Source of the DNA: Rhizobiaceae bacterium
GTDB lineage: Bacteria; Pseudomonadota; Alphaproteobacteria; Rhizobiales; Rhizobiaceae
DNA length: 64,000 nucleotides
Direction of reading: 5' to 3'
NCBI GenBank assembly: GCA_023953845.1
Contig: JAMLJC010000001.1
Coordinates: 2,924,501 to 2,988,500 of the forward strand
In this document: one piece after another, positions 30,311 to 38,743 of the stretch
Layout of the letters: every line of letters begins with the position of its first letter
Numbering within the stretch: position 1 is the stretch's first letter
Made by a program: the position numbers and the translations under genes
The notes under the pieces: model-generated
Databases searched by the model: none
What the model was told of the DNA's origin: nothing
The model's input: only the letters and a program-made list of their open reading frames with translations

Positions 30311-30352
30311 TATCATCCGGGCACAAATTGCATGGGAAGCGAGAGGACGAGC
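30311..30352 (+). promoter_or_regulatory. Leader of the GFA gene with TATCATCCGGG motif
   Basis: TATCATCCGGG at 30311-30321 is identical in 11 bases to 52991-53001 in the GIY-YIG/DUF2239 spacer. It may be an operator half-site for a shared regulator. GAGAGG at 30341-30346 is the ribosome site. Confidence 0.4.
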
Positions 30353-30751
30353 ATGAGCGATTCAATAAAGACCGGAGGCTGCCTGTGCGGCGGCGTTACC
30401 TACACGCTGCGTGGCCCTTTGCGGCCCGTGGTGGCCTGCCACTGCGTGCAATGCCGCAAGACCTCCGGCCACTATGTGGCGGCCACGCAGGTACCAGCCG
30501 CCGACGCGACCATTTCCGGCGACTCGCTTCGCTGGTATCGCTCATCGGACATTGCGGAGCGCGGCTTCTGCTCGGTCTGCGGCAGCAATCTGTTCTGGCG
30601 CAGGTTGGGCGGCGACCGCCTCTCGATCTTCGCCGGCACGATCGACGGCGCCACCGGCCTGCGGATGCAAAGCCAGCTCTATGCCGAATCGGCCGGCGAT
30701 TATTACGACCTGCCGGACGCGCCCGTCATTGCGCAATCGACGCTCAGGTGA
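30353..30751 (+). CDS. GFA/CENP-V family zinc protein
   Basis: 132 residues from the ATG at 30353; the open frame extends far upstream across rsmE and must be shortened. Zinc motifs are visible: GGCLCGGVTY, CHCVQCRKTSG and GFCSVCGSNLFW, giving the Cys pattern of the S-(hydroxymethyl)glutathione synthase-like family. Most members are of unknown biochemical role; the name from Paracoccus Gfa concerns formaldehyde and glutathione adduct formation. The 3' end overlaps the convergent gene by 8 bp. Confidence 0.9.
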   Translation: MSDSIKTGGCLCGGVTYTLRGPLRPVVACHCVQCRKTSGHYVAATQVPAADATISGDSLRWYRSSDIAERGFCSVCGSNLFWRRLGGDRLSIFAGTIDGATGLRMQSQLYAESAGDYYDLPDAPVIAQSTLR

Positions 30752-31385
30752 CGTCCTTCCATACCGGCGCATAGCCTGCGCGCAGGATCGCGACGGTCGT
30801 CGGCGGCGTGATGAGACGCGCCTTGCCGGCCAGCGCATCGGCGCCGCCGGCAGGTTCATAACCGTCGAACGTCCAGCGCAACGCCACGCCGTCCCGGATC
30901 GCGAACGCATCGTCCCCGACGGAGACCATCGCCCCGTCCGGTAGCGTCGCCGGTTCCTCTATGGAAATGGGCTCTCCGGAGTTGCGCGACGCCAGCCGCT
31001 CCGCGTGGAGTCGCGCGTCGATCTGCGGCGCCTTGGGGTCATCGATGCCGAAGGCGCGGCCAAACGCACCGAGGAAACGAGCCGCCGCCTCGCGCCGGCA
31101 CAGGAAGCAGGGTCGGTGGCCGGCTGCCAGCGCCGTCACCTCGTCGAGGAAGAAGAGTTCCGTCCAGCCGGTTCCGCCGTCGCGGCCGTTATGGCCCATC
31201 ACGTCGCGCGGCGGCCGGTCCTTGTAGGAGCAGGTGCAGATGATCCACGCCTTCGTCGTCCAGCGTCGCCTGAGCAGGGTGCGCGTCACGGGATCGTGAA
31301 TGACGCCGCGATTGCCGGTGAACATGCCCCTCGCGGCCACTGCGTGGATGTCGCCGAACGGATCGACACGATTTTGCAGTGGCAT
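30744..31385 (-). CDS. Conserved hypothetical protein with CxC and CxxC motifs
   Basis: 213 residues from the ATG at 31385. I do not recognise a named domain. The N-terminal half carries WIICTCSYKDRPPRDVMG and GHRPCFLCRREAAARFLGAF, a likely Cys4 metal site (C-x-C ... C-x-x-C) flanked by many arginines. The C-terminal half looks like a beta sheet domain (WTFDGYEPAGGADALAG, ITPPTTVAILRAGY). It resembles uncharacterised proteins frequent in rhizobia. It is divergent from the glutamine amidotransferase gene (74-bp gap). Confidence 0.75.
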   Translation of the reverse strand: MPLQNRVDPFGDIHAVAARGMFTGNRGVIHDPVTRTLLRRRWTTKAWIICTCSYKDRPPRDVMGHNGRDGGTGWTELFFLDEVTALAAGHRPCFLCRREAAARFLGAFGRAFGIDDPKAPQIDARLHAERLASRNSGEPISIEEPATLPDGAMVSVGDDAFAIRDGVALRWTFDGYEPAGGADALAGKARLITPPTTVAILRAGYAPVWKDVT

Positions 31386-31459
31386 GCTCGATCCTCCTTT
31401 TTGGCCGGGCCGCGCTTATGCTAAGCGGCATCGGATCGAAAGACATTCCGGAACTTGCC

Positions 31460-32167
31460 ATGGCAGCGAAGCGTGCACTGATTGTCCATAATTTCGAGAA
31501 GACCGGGCTGGGCAATGTCGGCACGGCGCTCGCCGAAGCCGGTGTCGAGGCCGACACCGTCATGGCGCATCTGGGCGAGGCACTGCCGCAGCGGGCCGAT
31601 GGCCACGACGCGCTGGTCGTGCTGGGCGGCGGCCAGAACGCGCTGGACGACGCCGGCTATCCCTATTTCCCGGCACTGCTGGACCTGATCCGGGATTTCG
31701 AGCGGCAGGATCGCGCGATCCTCGGCATATGCCTCGGCAGCCAGTTGATGGCGCGCGCCTTCGGCGGCGAGAACCGTATTGGCGGCGCGACCGAATTCGG
31801 CTGGAACAAAGTCGGCTTGACGGAAAAGGGCGCTGGCGATCCGGTTCTCGGAGCGCTGCCCAAGAGCTTTCCGATCTTCCAGTGGCACGACGATACTTTT
31901 GTCCTGCCGGAACAGGCCGAGCATCTCGCCGCGAGCGATGTGGCGAGAAGCCAGGCGTTCCGCGTCGGCCGCGCGGCCTATGGCTTCCAGTTCCATTTCG
32001 AGGCGGACCGCAATCTCGTCAGCCAGTGGAATGCCGATTTCGCCGACTGGCTCGCCCTGAACAAGCCCGGCTGGAACGAACGCCATGCCGTCGATGCCGA
32101 AACCCTCGGGCCGGCTTCCGACGCGGCCGGTCTCGCCATCGCGCGCAACTGGGTCGCGGTGATCTGA
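31460..32167 (+). CDS. Class I glutamine amidotransferase
   Basis: 235 residues from the ATG at 31460 (MAAKRALIVHNFEKTGLG). The GATase1 nucleophile elbow is ILGICLGSQLMARAFGG with Cys in GICLG, and the His/Glu pair is in AAYGFQFHFEAD. The oxyanion loop is LVVLGGGQNALDD. Such stand-alone proteins resemble GuaA-like amidotransferases acting on gamma-glutamyl compounds (PuuD-like or GMP synthase-related). No acceptor subunit is adjacent, so the substrate is open. Confidence 0.88.
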   Translation: MAAKRALIVHNFEKTGLGNVGTALAEAGVEADTVMAHLGEALPQRADGHDALVVLGGGQNALDDAGYPYFPALLDLIRDFERQDRAILGICLGSQLMARAFGGENRIGGATEFGWNKVGLTEKGAGDPVLGALPKSFPIFQWHDDTFVLPEQAEHLAASDVARSQAFRVGRAAYGFQFHFEADRNLVSQWNADFADWLALNKPGWNERHAVDAETLGPASDAAGLAIARNWVAVI

Positions 32168-32552
32168 GGGAACTGGCCACGCCCGATTTGCCTGTCTGAC
32201 GACGCCGTCTCGCTCGTTCCGACCCCTCTCCGGCCCTTCGGGCCACCTCTCCCCAGAGGGGCGAGGAACTTGGGTCGCGATCTGCCGCGACGTTGAGGCT
32301 TTTTCGGCTTGGCTTCGGCGCTTCTCCAGCTTGGGTTCCTCGCCCCTCTGGGGAGAGGTGCCGAGCGCAGCGAGGCGGAGAGAGGTCCCTTCAGCCGTGG
32401 CATTTTTGACACGCTCGCGAAAAGACATGAGCGAACGCGGCACAACCCCTCGATTCTGCGCGTTCTTAACCATAGAAGGCCGCCGCGCCGCCGTTTTCGG
32501 CAAGGAATTGGTAACTCCGACCGCCTCAATTTGTCAGGATCGAAACTCCGAG
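32168..32552. other. 385-bp intergenic region carrying a long inverted repeat
   Basis: Most of this space is occupied by an element with exact 26-bp arms at 32244-32269 and 32335-32360 and a 65-bp spacer. It is flanked by CCTCTCCGGCCC and GCGAGGCGGAGAGAGG sequences. No protein gene is supported until the small ORF at 32553. Confidence 0.7.
32244..32360. repeat. Long intergenic inverted repeat 1 (26-bp arms)
   Basis: The left arm CACCTCTCCCCAGAGGGG (start of 32244-32269) is the exact reverse complement of the right arm 32335-32360. The arm itself holds a smaller palindrome CCCC-AGA-GGGG. The flank GGTGCCGAGCG-AGCGAGGCGG also occurs in the element at 39164, so both belong to one repeat family. 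Such elements are common between rhizobial genes. Confidence 0.85.
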
Positions 32553-32693
32553 ATGACTCCCTTGAAATCCGTTCTCCTGACAGTTGTTATGGTCTCCGGT
32601 ATCGCTGCCTGGGCGGCGGGAATCTATGCCGCCGACGCGTCCGCCGGCCACGTCGCGATCGACGGATATGGGGTCACGGCAGCGGTTCGCTGA
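32553..32693 (+). CDS. Small exported or membrane protein, 46 residues
   Basis: An ATG at 32553 opens a 46-residue frame. Residues 1-27 read as a signal peptide or membrane helix (MTPLKSVLLTVVMVSGIAAW then AAGIYAADA), followed by a short polar tail GHVAIDGYGVTAAVR. The ribosome site is weak. The stop codon lies 2 bp from the convergent phosphatase gene, tight packing that favours a real gene. Function unknown. Confidence 0.5.
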   Translation: MTPLKSVLLTVVMVSGIAAWAAGIYAADASAGHVAIDGYGVTAAVR

Positions 32694-32695
32694 AC

Positions 32696-33436
32696 CTATA
32701 GCGCCACAGTCAGGAAACGCTTCTCCGCGCCGTCGACGACGAACGCGGTGAGCACGCCGGTCCTGTAGCATCCCGTATCGATATTGACGCGGTTGGACAT
32801 CACTTCCGGCCGCTCAGTCGGCGTGTGTCCGTGCACCACCACCTTCGGGTGAAGGGTCGGGCAGTCGAGGAATTCGTCGCGAATCCAGATCAGTTGTTCC
32901 GCCTGTTGCCTGTCCAGCGGAATGCCGGGCTTGATGCCGGCGTGGCAGAAAAAGAAATCTCCGAAGCAGACCGACAACGACAGCTTTGCGAGGAAGTCGA
33001 TATGGCTTCTCGGCATTGTCTTCGTCAGCGCCGCATGGCCCCTCTCAAGGGCGGCAGGATCGCCGAAATTCACGCTGACCCCGTAGGACGCTGCCGTCGT
33101 CTCGCCGCCGAAGCGGGCGAACAGACCATGATGGGTCGGTTCGGCGAGGAAATCGAGGAAGCCTGCGTCGTGGTTGCCCAACAGCGCGATATGCCGTGCG
33201 TCCCGCGCCTTCGCCTCGATGAGCCGCGCCAGCACGCCTTTCGAGTCCGGACCCCGGTCGATATAGTCGCCGAGATGGACGATGCGCCAGTCGCGCGGCC
33301 GGTCGCGCTCGATCTCGGCGGCGATCAGCCTGTGCATCTCGGCCAAATGCTCCGCGCAGCCGTGCACGTCGCCGATCGCGTAAAGCCGCATGCCTTCCGG
33401 CGCGCGCGCATGGGCGAAATCGATCGATCCGCTCAT
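32696..33436 (-). CDS. PPP-family metallophosphoesterase (serine/threonine phosphatase-like)
   Basis: 246 residues from the ATG at 33436 (MSGSIDFAHARAPEG); the larger open frame to 34549 is shadow. The metal-binding series is complete: YAIGDVHGCAEHL, VHLGDYIDRGPDSKG, ALLGNHDAGFL, FFCHAGIKPG and VVHGHTPT. These are the GDxHG, GDxxDRG, GNHD and HGH motifs of bacterial PrpA-like phosphatases or diadenosine tetraphosphatases. It is the third gene of a minus-strand group behind lldR and lldD (53-bp gap). The substrate is not predictable. Confidence 0.9.
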   Translation of the reverse strand: MSGSIDFAHARAPEGMRLYAIGDVHGCAEHLAEMHRLIAAEIERDRPRDWRIVHLGDYIDRGPDSKGVLARLIEAKARDARHIALLGNHDAGFLDFLAEPTHHGLFARFGGETTAASYGVSVNFGDPAALERGHAALTKTMPRSHIDFLAKLSLSVCFGDFFFCHAGIKPGIPLDRQQAEQLIWIRDEFLDCPTLHPKVVVHGHTPTERPEVMSNRVNIDTGCYRTGVLTAFVVDGAEKRFLTVAL

Positions 33437-33489
33437 GCCGCCGCCCGCCGCATCCTGCCAGCTTCGAGCCTTGCCGTCACCGGCACCGC

Positions 33490-34638
33490 CTATTTCTCGA
33501 CGGGATGATAGATGAGGTTCGGCCCGACATCCTTGATGTTGCGCTTGCCGCACAGCGCCATGGTGATGTCGAGTTCCTTGCGGATGATCTCCAGCGCCAG
33601 CGTGACGCCTTCCTTGCCCATCGCGCCGAGCCCGTAGAGGAAGGGCCGGCCGATATAGGTGCCCTTGGCGCCGAGGCAGAGCGCCTTGAGCACGTCCTGG
33701 CCGGAGCGGATGCCTCCGTCCAGATGCACCTCGATCCTGTCGCCCACCGCGTCGACGATCGCCGGCAGCGCCTCGATGGAGGACGGCGCCCCGTCGAGCT
33801 GCCGCCCGCCGTGATTGGAGACGATGACGGCGTCTGCGCCGGTCTGTGCCGCCATTTTCGCGTCCTCGGGGTCCAGCACGCCCTTGAGGATCAGCTTGCC
33901 GCCCCAGCGTTCCTTGATCCAGGCCACGTCGTTCCAGGAAAGCCTCGGATCGAACTGCTCCGCGGTCCACGAACTGAGCGACGACAGGTCGGACACGTTC
34001 TTGGCATGCCCGACGATGTTGCCGAAACTTCTCCGCCTGGTTCCGAGCATGCTCATGCACCAGCCTGGCCGCGTCGCCATCTGCCAGATATGCTTCGGCG
34101 TGAATTTCGGCGGGGCGGAGAGGCCGTTGCGCAGGTCCTTGTGGCGCTGTCCGAGGATCTGGAGATCGAGCGTCAGCACCAGTGCGGAGCACTTCGCCGC
34201 CTTGGCGCGGTCGATCAGGTTCATGACGAAGTCGCGGTCCTTCATCACATAGAGCTGGAACCAGAAAGGTTTTTTGGTCGCCGAGGCGACGTCCTCGATC
34301 GAGCAGATGCTCATGGTGGAGAGCGTGAACGGCACGCCGAAGGCCTCGGCGGCCTGCGCGGCCAGCATCTCGCCGTCTGCGTGCTGCATCCCGGTGAGCC
34401 CGGTCGGGGCCAGCGCCACCGGCATCGACACTTTTTCGCCGATCATGGTGCTTTCCAGCGACCGGTCGGTCATGTCGACCAGCACGCGCTGCCTGAGCTT
34501 GATCTTGCGGAAATCCTCCTCGTTGGCGCGGTAGGTCCCCTCCGTCCATGCGCCGGAATCGGCATAATCGAAGAACATCTGCGGCACGCGCCGCTTTGCG
34601 AGCGCCTTCAGGTCGGCGATTTCAACGATGGAAGTCAT
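33490..34638 (-). CDS. lldD: L-lactate dehydrogenase (FMN-dependent)
   Basis: 382 residues from the ATG at 34638 (a GTG at 34644 is in frame). FMN-dependent alpha-hydroxyacid dehydrogenase motifs are PVALAPTGLTGMQHADGE, FWFQLYVMKDRDFVMNLI, LTLDLQILGQRHKDLRNG and the active-site SNHGGRQLDGAPSS with the catalytic His, then VHLDGGIRSGQDVLKAL. It oxidises L-lactate to pyruvate at the membrane quinone pool. It follows a GntR/FCD regulator by 72 bp, as in lldRD operons. Other alpha-hydroxyacids are possible substrates. Confidence 0.92.
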   Translation of the reverse strand: MTSIVEIADLKALAKRRVPQMFFDYADSGAWTEGTYRANEEDFRKIKLRQRVLVDMTDRSLESTMIGEKVSMPVALAPTGLTGMQHADGEMLAAQAAEAFGVPFTLSTMSICSIEDVASATKKPFWFQLYVMKDRDFVMNLIDRAKAAKCSALVLTLDLQILGQRHKDLRNGLSAPPKFTPKHIWQMATRPGWCMSMLGTRRRSFGNIVGHAKNVSDLSSLSSWTAEQFDPRLSWNDVAWIKERWGGKLILKGVLDPEDAKMAAQTGADAVIVSNHGGRQLDGAPSSIEALPAIVDAVGDRIEVHLDGGIRSGQDVLKALCLGAKGTYIGRPFLYGLGAMGKEGVTLALEIIRKELDITMALCGKRNIKDVGPNLIYHPVEK

Positions 34639-34710
34639 GGTCACCCCATATGCGGAAACGGTTGGCCGCCTTGCTATCGGGCGGCGCGCTGCTGAGAACT
34701 GTTCGACTGG

Positions 34711-35520
34711 TCAAGACCGGTCCCCGGCGCTGCGCGCCCGGCCCCCTTCCGGTTCGGCGCGCTGCTTGAGTCTCAGCCGCGACACGCGCTGCCAGTCGCC
34801 GGAGCGGGCGGCGTCCACCATCGCGCGCTCGACATAGGTGATGTGGTCCATCGCCGCCTTGCGTGCCGCGGCTGGATCGCCCGCCGTCACGGCGCGGTGG
34901 ATCGCAACATGCTGCGCCAGCAGATGCTCGCGCGCCTCCGGCAGGTTGAAGATCATCTGGCGGTTGAGGAACACGCCGTCGGACAGCAGGCGATAGCAGG
35001 CGCGCAGCGTGTGCAGGAGGATGATGTTGTGGGCGCATTCGCCGACGGCATTGTGGAACTCGACGTCGATCGCCGTTTCCTCCGCGAAGTCGCCTCTCTC
35101 ATGCGCTGTCTGCATGCGGCCGACGATCTCGTCGAGCAGGGCGCCATCCTCGCGCGTCGCCCGCCGCGCGGCATATTCGGCCGCCAGCCCTTCGATCTCG
35201 CGGCGGTATTCCAGATAGTCGGCCGACGCTTTTGGATGGGTCGCGATCAGGTCCATCACCGGCTTGGAGAACACCTGCCCGATGACGTCGGCGACATAGG
35301 TGCCGCCGCCATGGCGCGAGACGACGAGCCCGCGCGCTTCGAGGTCCTTCAGCGCGTCGCGCAGGATCGGCCGCGACACGCCGAGTTGCTTGGACAGTTC
35401 TCGCTCGGCCGGCAGCCGGTCGCCGACGCGCAGCACGCCTTCGAGGATCAGGCTCTCGATCTGCTGCATGGCCTCGTCGGCCGTGCGCGAATGTTCTATG
35501 GGCGTGAAAATCTCGGTCAC
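34711..35520 (-). CDS. lldR: GntR-family (FadR/FCD) regulator of lactate or glycolate genes
   Basis: 269 residues from a GTG at 35520; the frame is open to 35574. The winged helix covers residues about 10-75 with GVLRVGDRLPAERELSKQLG and SRPILRDALKDLEARGLV. The FCD domain has the metal-binding pattern YRREIEGLAAEYAARRA, DVEFHNAVGECAHN and HVAIHRAVTAGD (D and three H). It is the first gene of lldR-lldD-phosphatase. An FCD-type half-palindrome TGGTCAACAA lies at 35584-35593, and a strong TGGTAAA dyad sits before glcD at 37121, both plausible targets. The symbol is assigned from context. Confidence 0.85.
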   Translation of the reverse strand: MTEIFTPIEHSRTADEAMQQIESLILEGVLRVGDRLPAERELSKQLGVSRPILRDALKDLEARGLVVSRHGGGTYVADVIGQVFSKPVMDLIATHPKASADYLEYRREIEGLAAEYAARRATREDGALLDEIVGRMQTAHERGDFAEETAIDVEFHNAVGECAHNIILLHTLRACYRLLSDGVFLNRQMIFNLPEAREHLLAQHVAIHRAVTAGDPAAARKAAMDHITYVERAMVDAARSGDWQRVSRLRLKQRAEPEGGRARSAGDRS

Positions 35521-35583
35521 AGGCGTTAAGCCGGGGCGTTCGACGATGCAGGCGACGTGCAAAATACCTGTCAAGCTCGCAAT

Positions 35584-35593
35584 TGGTCAACAA
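35584..35593. promoter_or_regulatory. FCD/GntR-type operator upstream of lldR
   Basis: TGGT-CA-ACAA matches the FCD-type TGGT-N2-ACCA arrangement at nine of ten positions, 64 bp upstream of the lldR start. Autoregulation is inference. Confidence 0.45.
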
Positions 35594-35606
35594 ACTTATC
35601 CAAATT

Positions 35607-35659
35607 CCTCTGATGAACGCGCAAATCAGAGGGCGTGACCCCGAAAAGCACGCCCTTTT
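35607..35659 (+). promoter_or_regulatory. Two overlapping hairpins in the lldR/DUF3422 spacer
   Basis: CCTCTGAT (35607-35614) pairs with ATCAGAGG (35625-35632). GGGCGTG (35631-35637) pairs with CACGCCC (35649-35655), followed by TTTT. The two stems share bases 35631-35632, so they exclude each other at the base, as in an anti-terminator/terminator pair ahead of the DUF3422 gene. Confidence 0.5.
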
Positions 35660-35708
35660 GCGAACATGATTTCCCGAGCAAACATCAGCGTGCTCGTTGG
35701 AGAGGGAT

Positions 35709-37028
35709 ATGATGGTCGAGCCGCCGAACGACGAATTTCCGTCGCTGTCTGCCGGCAGCGTGCTTGGCTTTCCCGCTCATGAAGGGCGTGCCGGCGCACT
35801 GGGCGAGGTGCATGCGCGGCCGCATCCGCTGATCGATGCGCCGCGCATCCTGATCCAGTTGTCGTTCATGACCGACGGCGGCTCCGGCGTCGATCAGGCC
35901 GTGCTCGCCGAACTGTCGCGCCGGCTGGGCATTGCCGCTCCGGACCGGCAGGCGCGGCACTACGCGATGAAATGGGGACTGGGGTCGCTGCGCTGGGAGC
36001 GGCACACCGAGTTCTCGACCTATCTCTGGGAAGGGCCGTTGCAGGAGAACGCCCGCGCGCTCGGGGATTCTCCGTTCGGCAACGGGTTCTCGCCGCCGGG
36101 CACGGTCATTTCCGGCATACGCCTTGAAATACGCGCGTGGGACGCCGCCAGCGAGTCGCTGATCTCCGGCTTCGATCCGACCAGCCTCTGCTATTCGCTC
36201 GTTGAGGGCGGCAAGGCCGCCGTCGTCACCGACTTCCGTCAGGACGGCGACGGGCTGACGCGCATTCTCGTGCTTGATCGCGGGCTCAATCCCGCCCGCC
36301 GCGGCGCCCTGTCACAGCGCCTCATCGATATCGAGACCTACCGGACGCTGGCGATGCTGGGCCTGCCGCTCGCGCAGGCGCTGTCGGCCCGCGTGCGGCG
36401 CATCGAGGATCGCCTGGCGGTCATCACGCGCGAAATGAAGGCGCCGGAGACCCGCCGGAGCCCGGTGCTGCTGGCCGATCTCACCGAACTCGCGGCGGAA
36501 CTGGAGGCGGATGCGGCGGCCAGCCTGTACCGCTTCGGCGCGAGCCGCGCCTATGACGGCATTGTCAGGGAGCGGTTGAAGGCGCTCGACGAGGAACTCG
36601 TGCCGGGCCACGACAGTTGGGCGGGGTTTCTGGAGAGGCGGGTGGCGCCCGCCATGCGCACCTGCCGTTCGGTCGAGGAGCGCCAGGCCAACCTGTCGCG
36701 CAAGCTGACCCGCGCCACGACGTTGTTGCGCACATGGATCGACGTCGAGGTCGAGAGCCAGAATCGCGACCTGCTCGCCTCCATGAACAACCGCGCCAAG
36801 CTTCAGCTTCGTCTGCAACAGACGGTCGAGGGCCTGTCGGTCGCCGCCGTCTCCTACTATATCGTCGGCCTCATTGGTTACCTCGCCAAGGGCAGTTTGC
36901 TCTTCGACGTCGAGATCAAGCCCGAACTGGTGACCGCATTGGCTGTTCCCGTCGCGATCCTCGCCGTCTGGTGGATGGTGCGGCGGGTGAGAAGCAGACA
37001 TTCGGAACCGAAAGCGGCTGGAGAATAG
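35709..37028 (+). CDS. DUF3422 family membrane protein
   Basis: 439 residues from the ATG at 35709, with GAGAGG upstream; the in-frame TTG at 35697 is less likely. The family opening is EVHARPHPLIDAPRILIQLS, followed by HTEFSTYLWEGPLQENA. The C-terminal quarter has two membrane helices (VAAVSYYIVGLIGYLAKGSL and LVTALAVPVAILAVWWMV) after a coiled region RTWIDVEVESQNRDLLASMN. This is a CorA-like arrangement of a large cytosolic domain with two C-terminal helices, but no GMN motif is present. DUF3422 has no assigned function. It is a single gene between lldR and glcD. Confidence 0.88.
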   Translation: MMVEPPNDEFPSLSAGSVLGFPAHEGRAGALGEVHARPHPLIDAPRILIQLSFMTDGGSGVDQAVLAELSRRLGIAAPDRQARHYAMKWGLGSLRWERHTEFSTYLWEGPLQENARALGDSPFGNGFSPPGTVISGIRLEIRAWDAASESLISGFDPTSLCYSLVEGGKAAVVTDFRQDGDGLTRILVLDRGLNPARRGALSQRLIDIETYRTLAMLGLPLAQALSARVRRIEDRLAVITREMKAPETRRSPVLLADLTELAAELEADAAASLYRFGASRAYDGIVRERLKALDEELVPGHDSWAGFLERRVAPAMRTCRSVEERQANLSRKLTRATTLLRTWIDVEVESQNRDLLASMNNRAKLQLRLQQTVEGLSVAAVSYYIVGLIGYLAKGSLLFDVEIKPELVTALAVPVAILAVWWMVRRVRSRHSEPKAAGE

Positions 37029-37120
37029 CCGTCCTTCCAGTGTCAAATTGACGCTACGTCAGCTTCGTTCGGCATCCTCTTGTCATACGGCGGATGCGAG
37101 GTTTGCATGCTGCTGCCTAA

Positions 37121-37143
37121 ACTGGTAAATCGTCTTTACCAGT
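37121..37143. promoter_or_regulatory. Perfect 23-bp operator upstream of glcD
   Basis: ACTGGTAAA-TCGTC-TTTACCAGT is a perfect 9-bp inverted repeat, ending 12 bp before the glcD ATG and next to the ribosome site (GGGAGG). TGGT...ACCA arms are typical of GntR/FCD regulators such as GlcC and LldR. Binding there would block initiation, so a repressor is likely. Confidence 0.75.
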
Positions 37144-37155
37144 CCGGGAGGTTTC

Positions 37156-38652
37156 ATGTCGCGGCTTCTGATGCCGAAGGCGGATGAGAAGACGCTCACG
37201 CGCCGCGCCGAGATCGTGGCCGACATGCGCACGATCGTGCCGGGCGAGGGCGTGGTCGATGCCGTGAACGGCATGCGCGTCTTCGAGAGCGACGCGCTGA
37301 CGGCCTATCGCCAGCTTCCGTTGGTGGTCGTCCTGCCGGAAACCGTCGCGCAGGTCTCGCGCATCCTCAAATATTGCGACGAGCGCAACATCCGCGTCGT
37401 TCCGCGCGGCTCCGGCACGTCGCTCTCCGGCGGCGCGCTGCCGCTCGAAGACGCGGTGCTGCTCGTCATGAGCCGCTTCAACCGCATCCTGGAGATCGAC
37501 TACGCCAACCGCGTCGTGGTGGCCCAGCCCGGCGTCACCAATCTCGGCATCACCACGGCGGTGGAGCAGGAGGGCTTCTACTACGCGCCCGATCCGTCCT
37601 CGCAGATCGCCTGTTCGATCGGCGGCAATGTCGCCGAAAATTCCGGCGGCGTGCACTGCCTGAAATACGGGCTCACCGCCAACAATGTGCTCGGCATCGA
37701 GATGGTGCTGATGAACGGTGAGGTCGTGCGGCTCGGCGGCAAGCATCTGGATGCGGAAGGCTACGACCTGCTCGGCCTGATGACCGGCTCCGAAGGGCTT
37801 TTGGGCGTCGTCACCGAGGTCACCGTGCGCATCCTGCGCAAGCCGGAGACGGCGCGCGCTTTGCTCATCGCCTTCCCGACCAGCGAGCAGGGCGGCCAGT
37901 GCGTCGCCGACATCATCGGCGCCGGCATCATCCCCGGCGGCATGGAGATGATGGACGCGCCGGCGATCCGCGCCGCTGAGGATTTCTTGCATGTCGGCTA
38001 CCCGCTCGACTGCGAGGCATTGCTCATCGTCGAACTCGACGGCCCGCAGATGGAAGTCGACCATCTGATCGGCGAGGTCGAGGCGATCGCCAGGCGCAAC
38101 GGTTCGACTCTTTGCCGCGTCTCCACCTCGGAAGAGGAGCGGATGGCGTTCTGGGCTGGCCGCAAGGCGGCGTTTCCGGCGGTCGGCCGCATCTCGCCGG
38201 ACTATCTCTGCATGGACGGCACGATTCCGCGCAAGGAACTGCCGCGCGTGCTGGCCGGCATGCGCCAGCTTTCTGAAAAATACGGACTGCGCGTCGCCAA
38301 CGTCTTCCATGCCGGCGACGGCAATCTGCATCCGCTCATCCTCTACGACGCGAATGTCGGCGACGAATTGCAGCGCGCGGAGGACTTTGGGGCAGACATA
38401 TTGCGCCTTTGCGTCGAGGTGGGCGGCGTCTTGACCGGCGAGCACGGCGTCGGTGTGGAAAAACGCGACCTGATGCCGGAGATGTTCAACGAGACGGACC
38501 TCGACCAGCAGATGCGCGTCAAATGCGCCTTCGACCCGAACCACCTGCTCAATCCCGGAAAGGTGTTCCCGCAACTCAGACGCTGCGCCGAACTCGGCCG
38601 CATGCACGTCCATCGGGGCCAACTGGCCTTCCCGGACATTCCGAGGTTTTGA
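37156..38652 (+). CDS. glcD: Glycolate oxidase FAD subunit
   Basis: 498 residues. The FAD_binding_4 domain has PRGSGTSLSGGALPLEDAVL, NRVVVAQPGVTNLGI and the IGGNVAENSGGVHCLKYG segment. The FAD-oxidase C domain has VFHAGDGNLHPLILYD, GVLTGEHGVGVEKRD and AFDPNHLLNPGKVFP. The length equals E. coli GlcD (499). With GlcE and GlcF it oxidises glycolate to glyoxylate, delivering electrons to quinones; D-lactate is a possible second substrate. It is separated from glcE by a DUF559 gene and a long inverted repeat. Confidence 0.95.
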   Translation: MSRLLMPKADEKTLTRRAEIVADMRTIVPGEGVVDAVNGMRVFESDALTAYRQLPLVVVLPETVAQVSRILKYCDERNIRVVPRGSGTSLSGGALPLEDAVLLVMSRFNRILEIDYANRVVVAQPGVTNLGITTAVEQEGFYYAPDPSSQIACSIGGNVAENSGGVHCLKYGLTANNVLGIEMVLMNGEVVRLGGKHLDAEGYDLLGLMTGSEGLLGVVTEVTVRILRKPETARALLIAFPTSEQGGQCVADIIGAGIIPGGMEMMDAPAIRAAEDFLHVGYPLDCEALLIVELDGPQMEVDHLIGEVEAIARRNGSTLCRVSTSEEERMAFWAGRKAAFPAVGRISPDYLCMDGTIPRKELPRVLAGMRQLSEKYGLRVANVFHAGDGNLHPLILYDANVGDELQRAEDFGADILRLCVEVGGVLTGEHGVGVEKRDLMPEMFNETDLDQQMRVKCAFDPNHLLNPGKVFPQLRRCAELGRMHVHRGQLAFPDIPRF

Positions 38653-38743
38653 GGTATGGAGAGATTCTGCTCGCGACCTCGCAGAACTTCACGGGTCCGG
38701 CCTTCGGTCGGCCCGAGGACAGGCTTCGTAAGCCGGGGGGAGA

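Noticed and set aside
32696..34549. One 617-codon minus-strand gene spanning the phosphatase and lldD
   Set aside because: Only its last 246 codons look like protein; upstream it is an off-frame reading of lldD.
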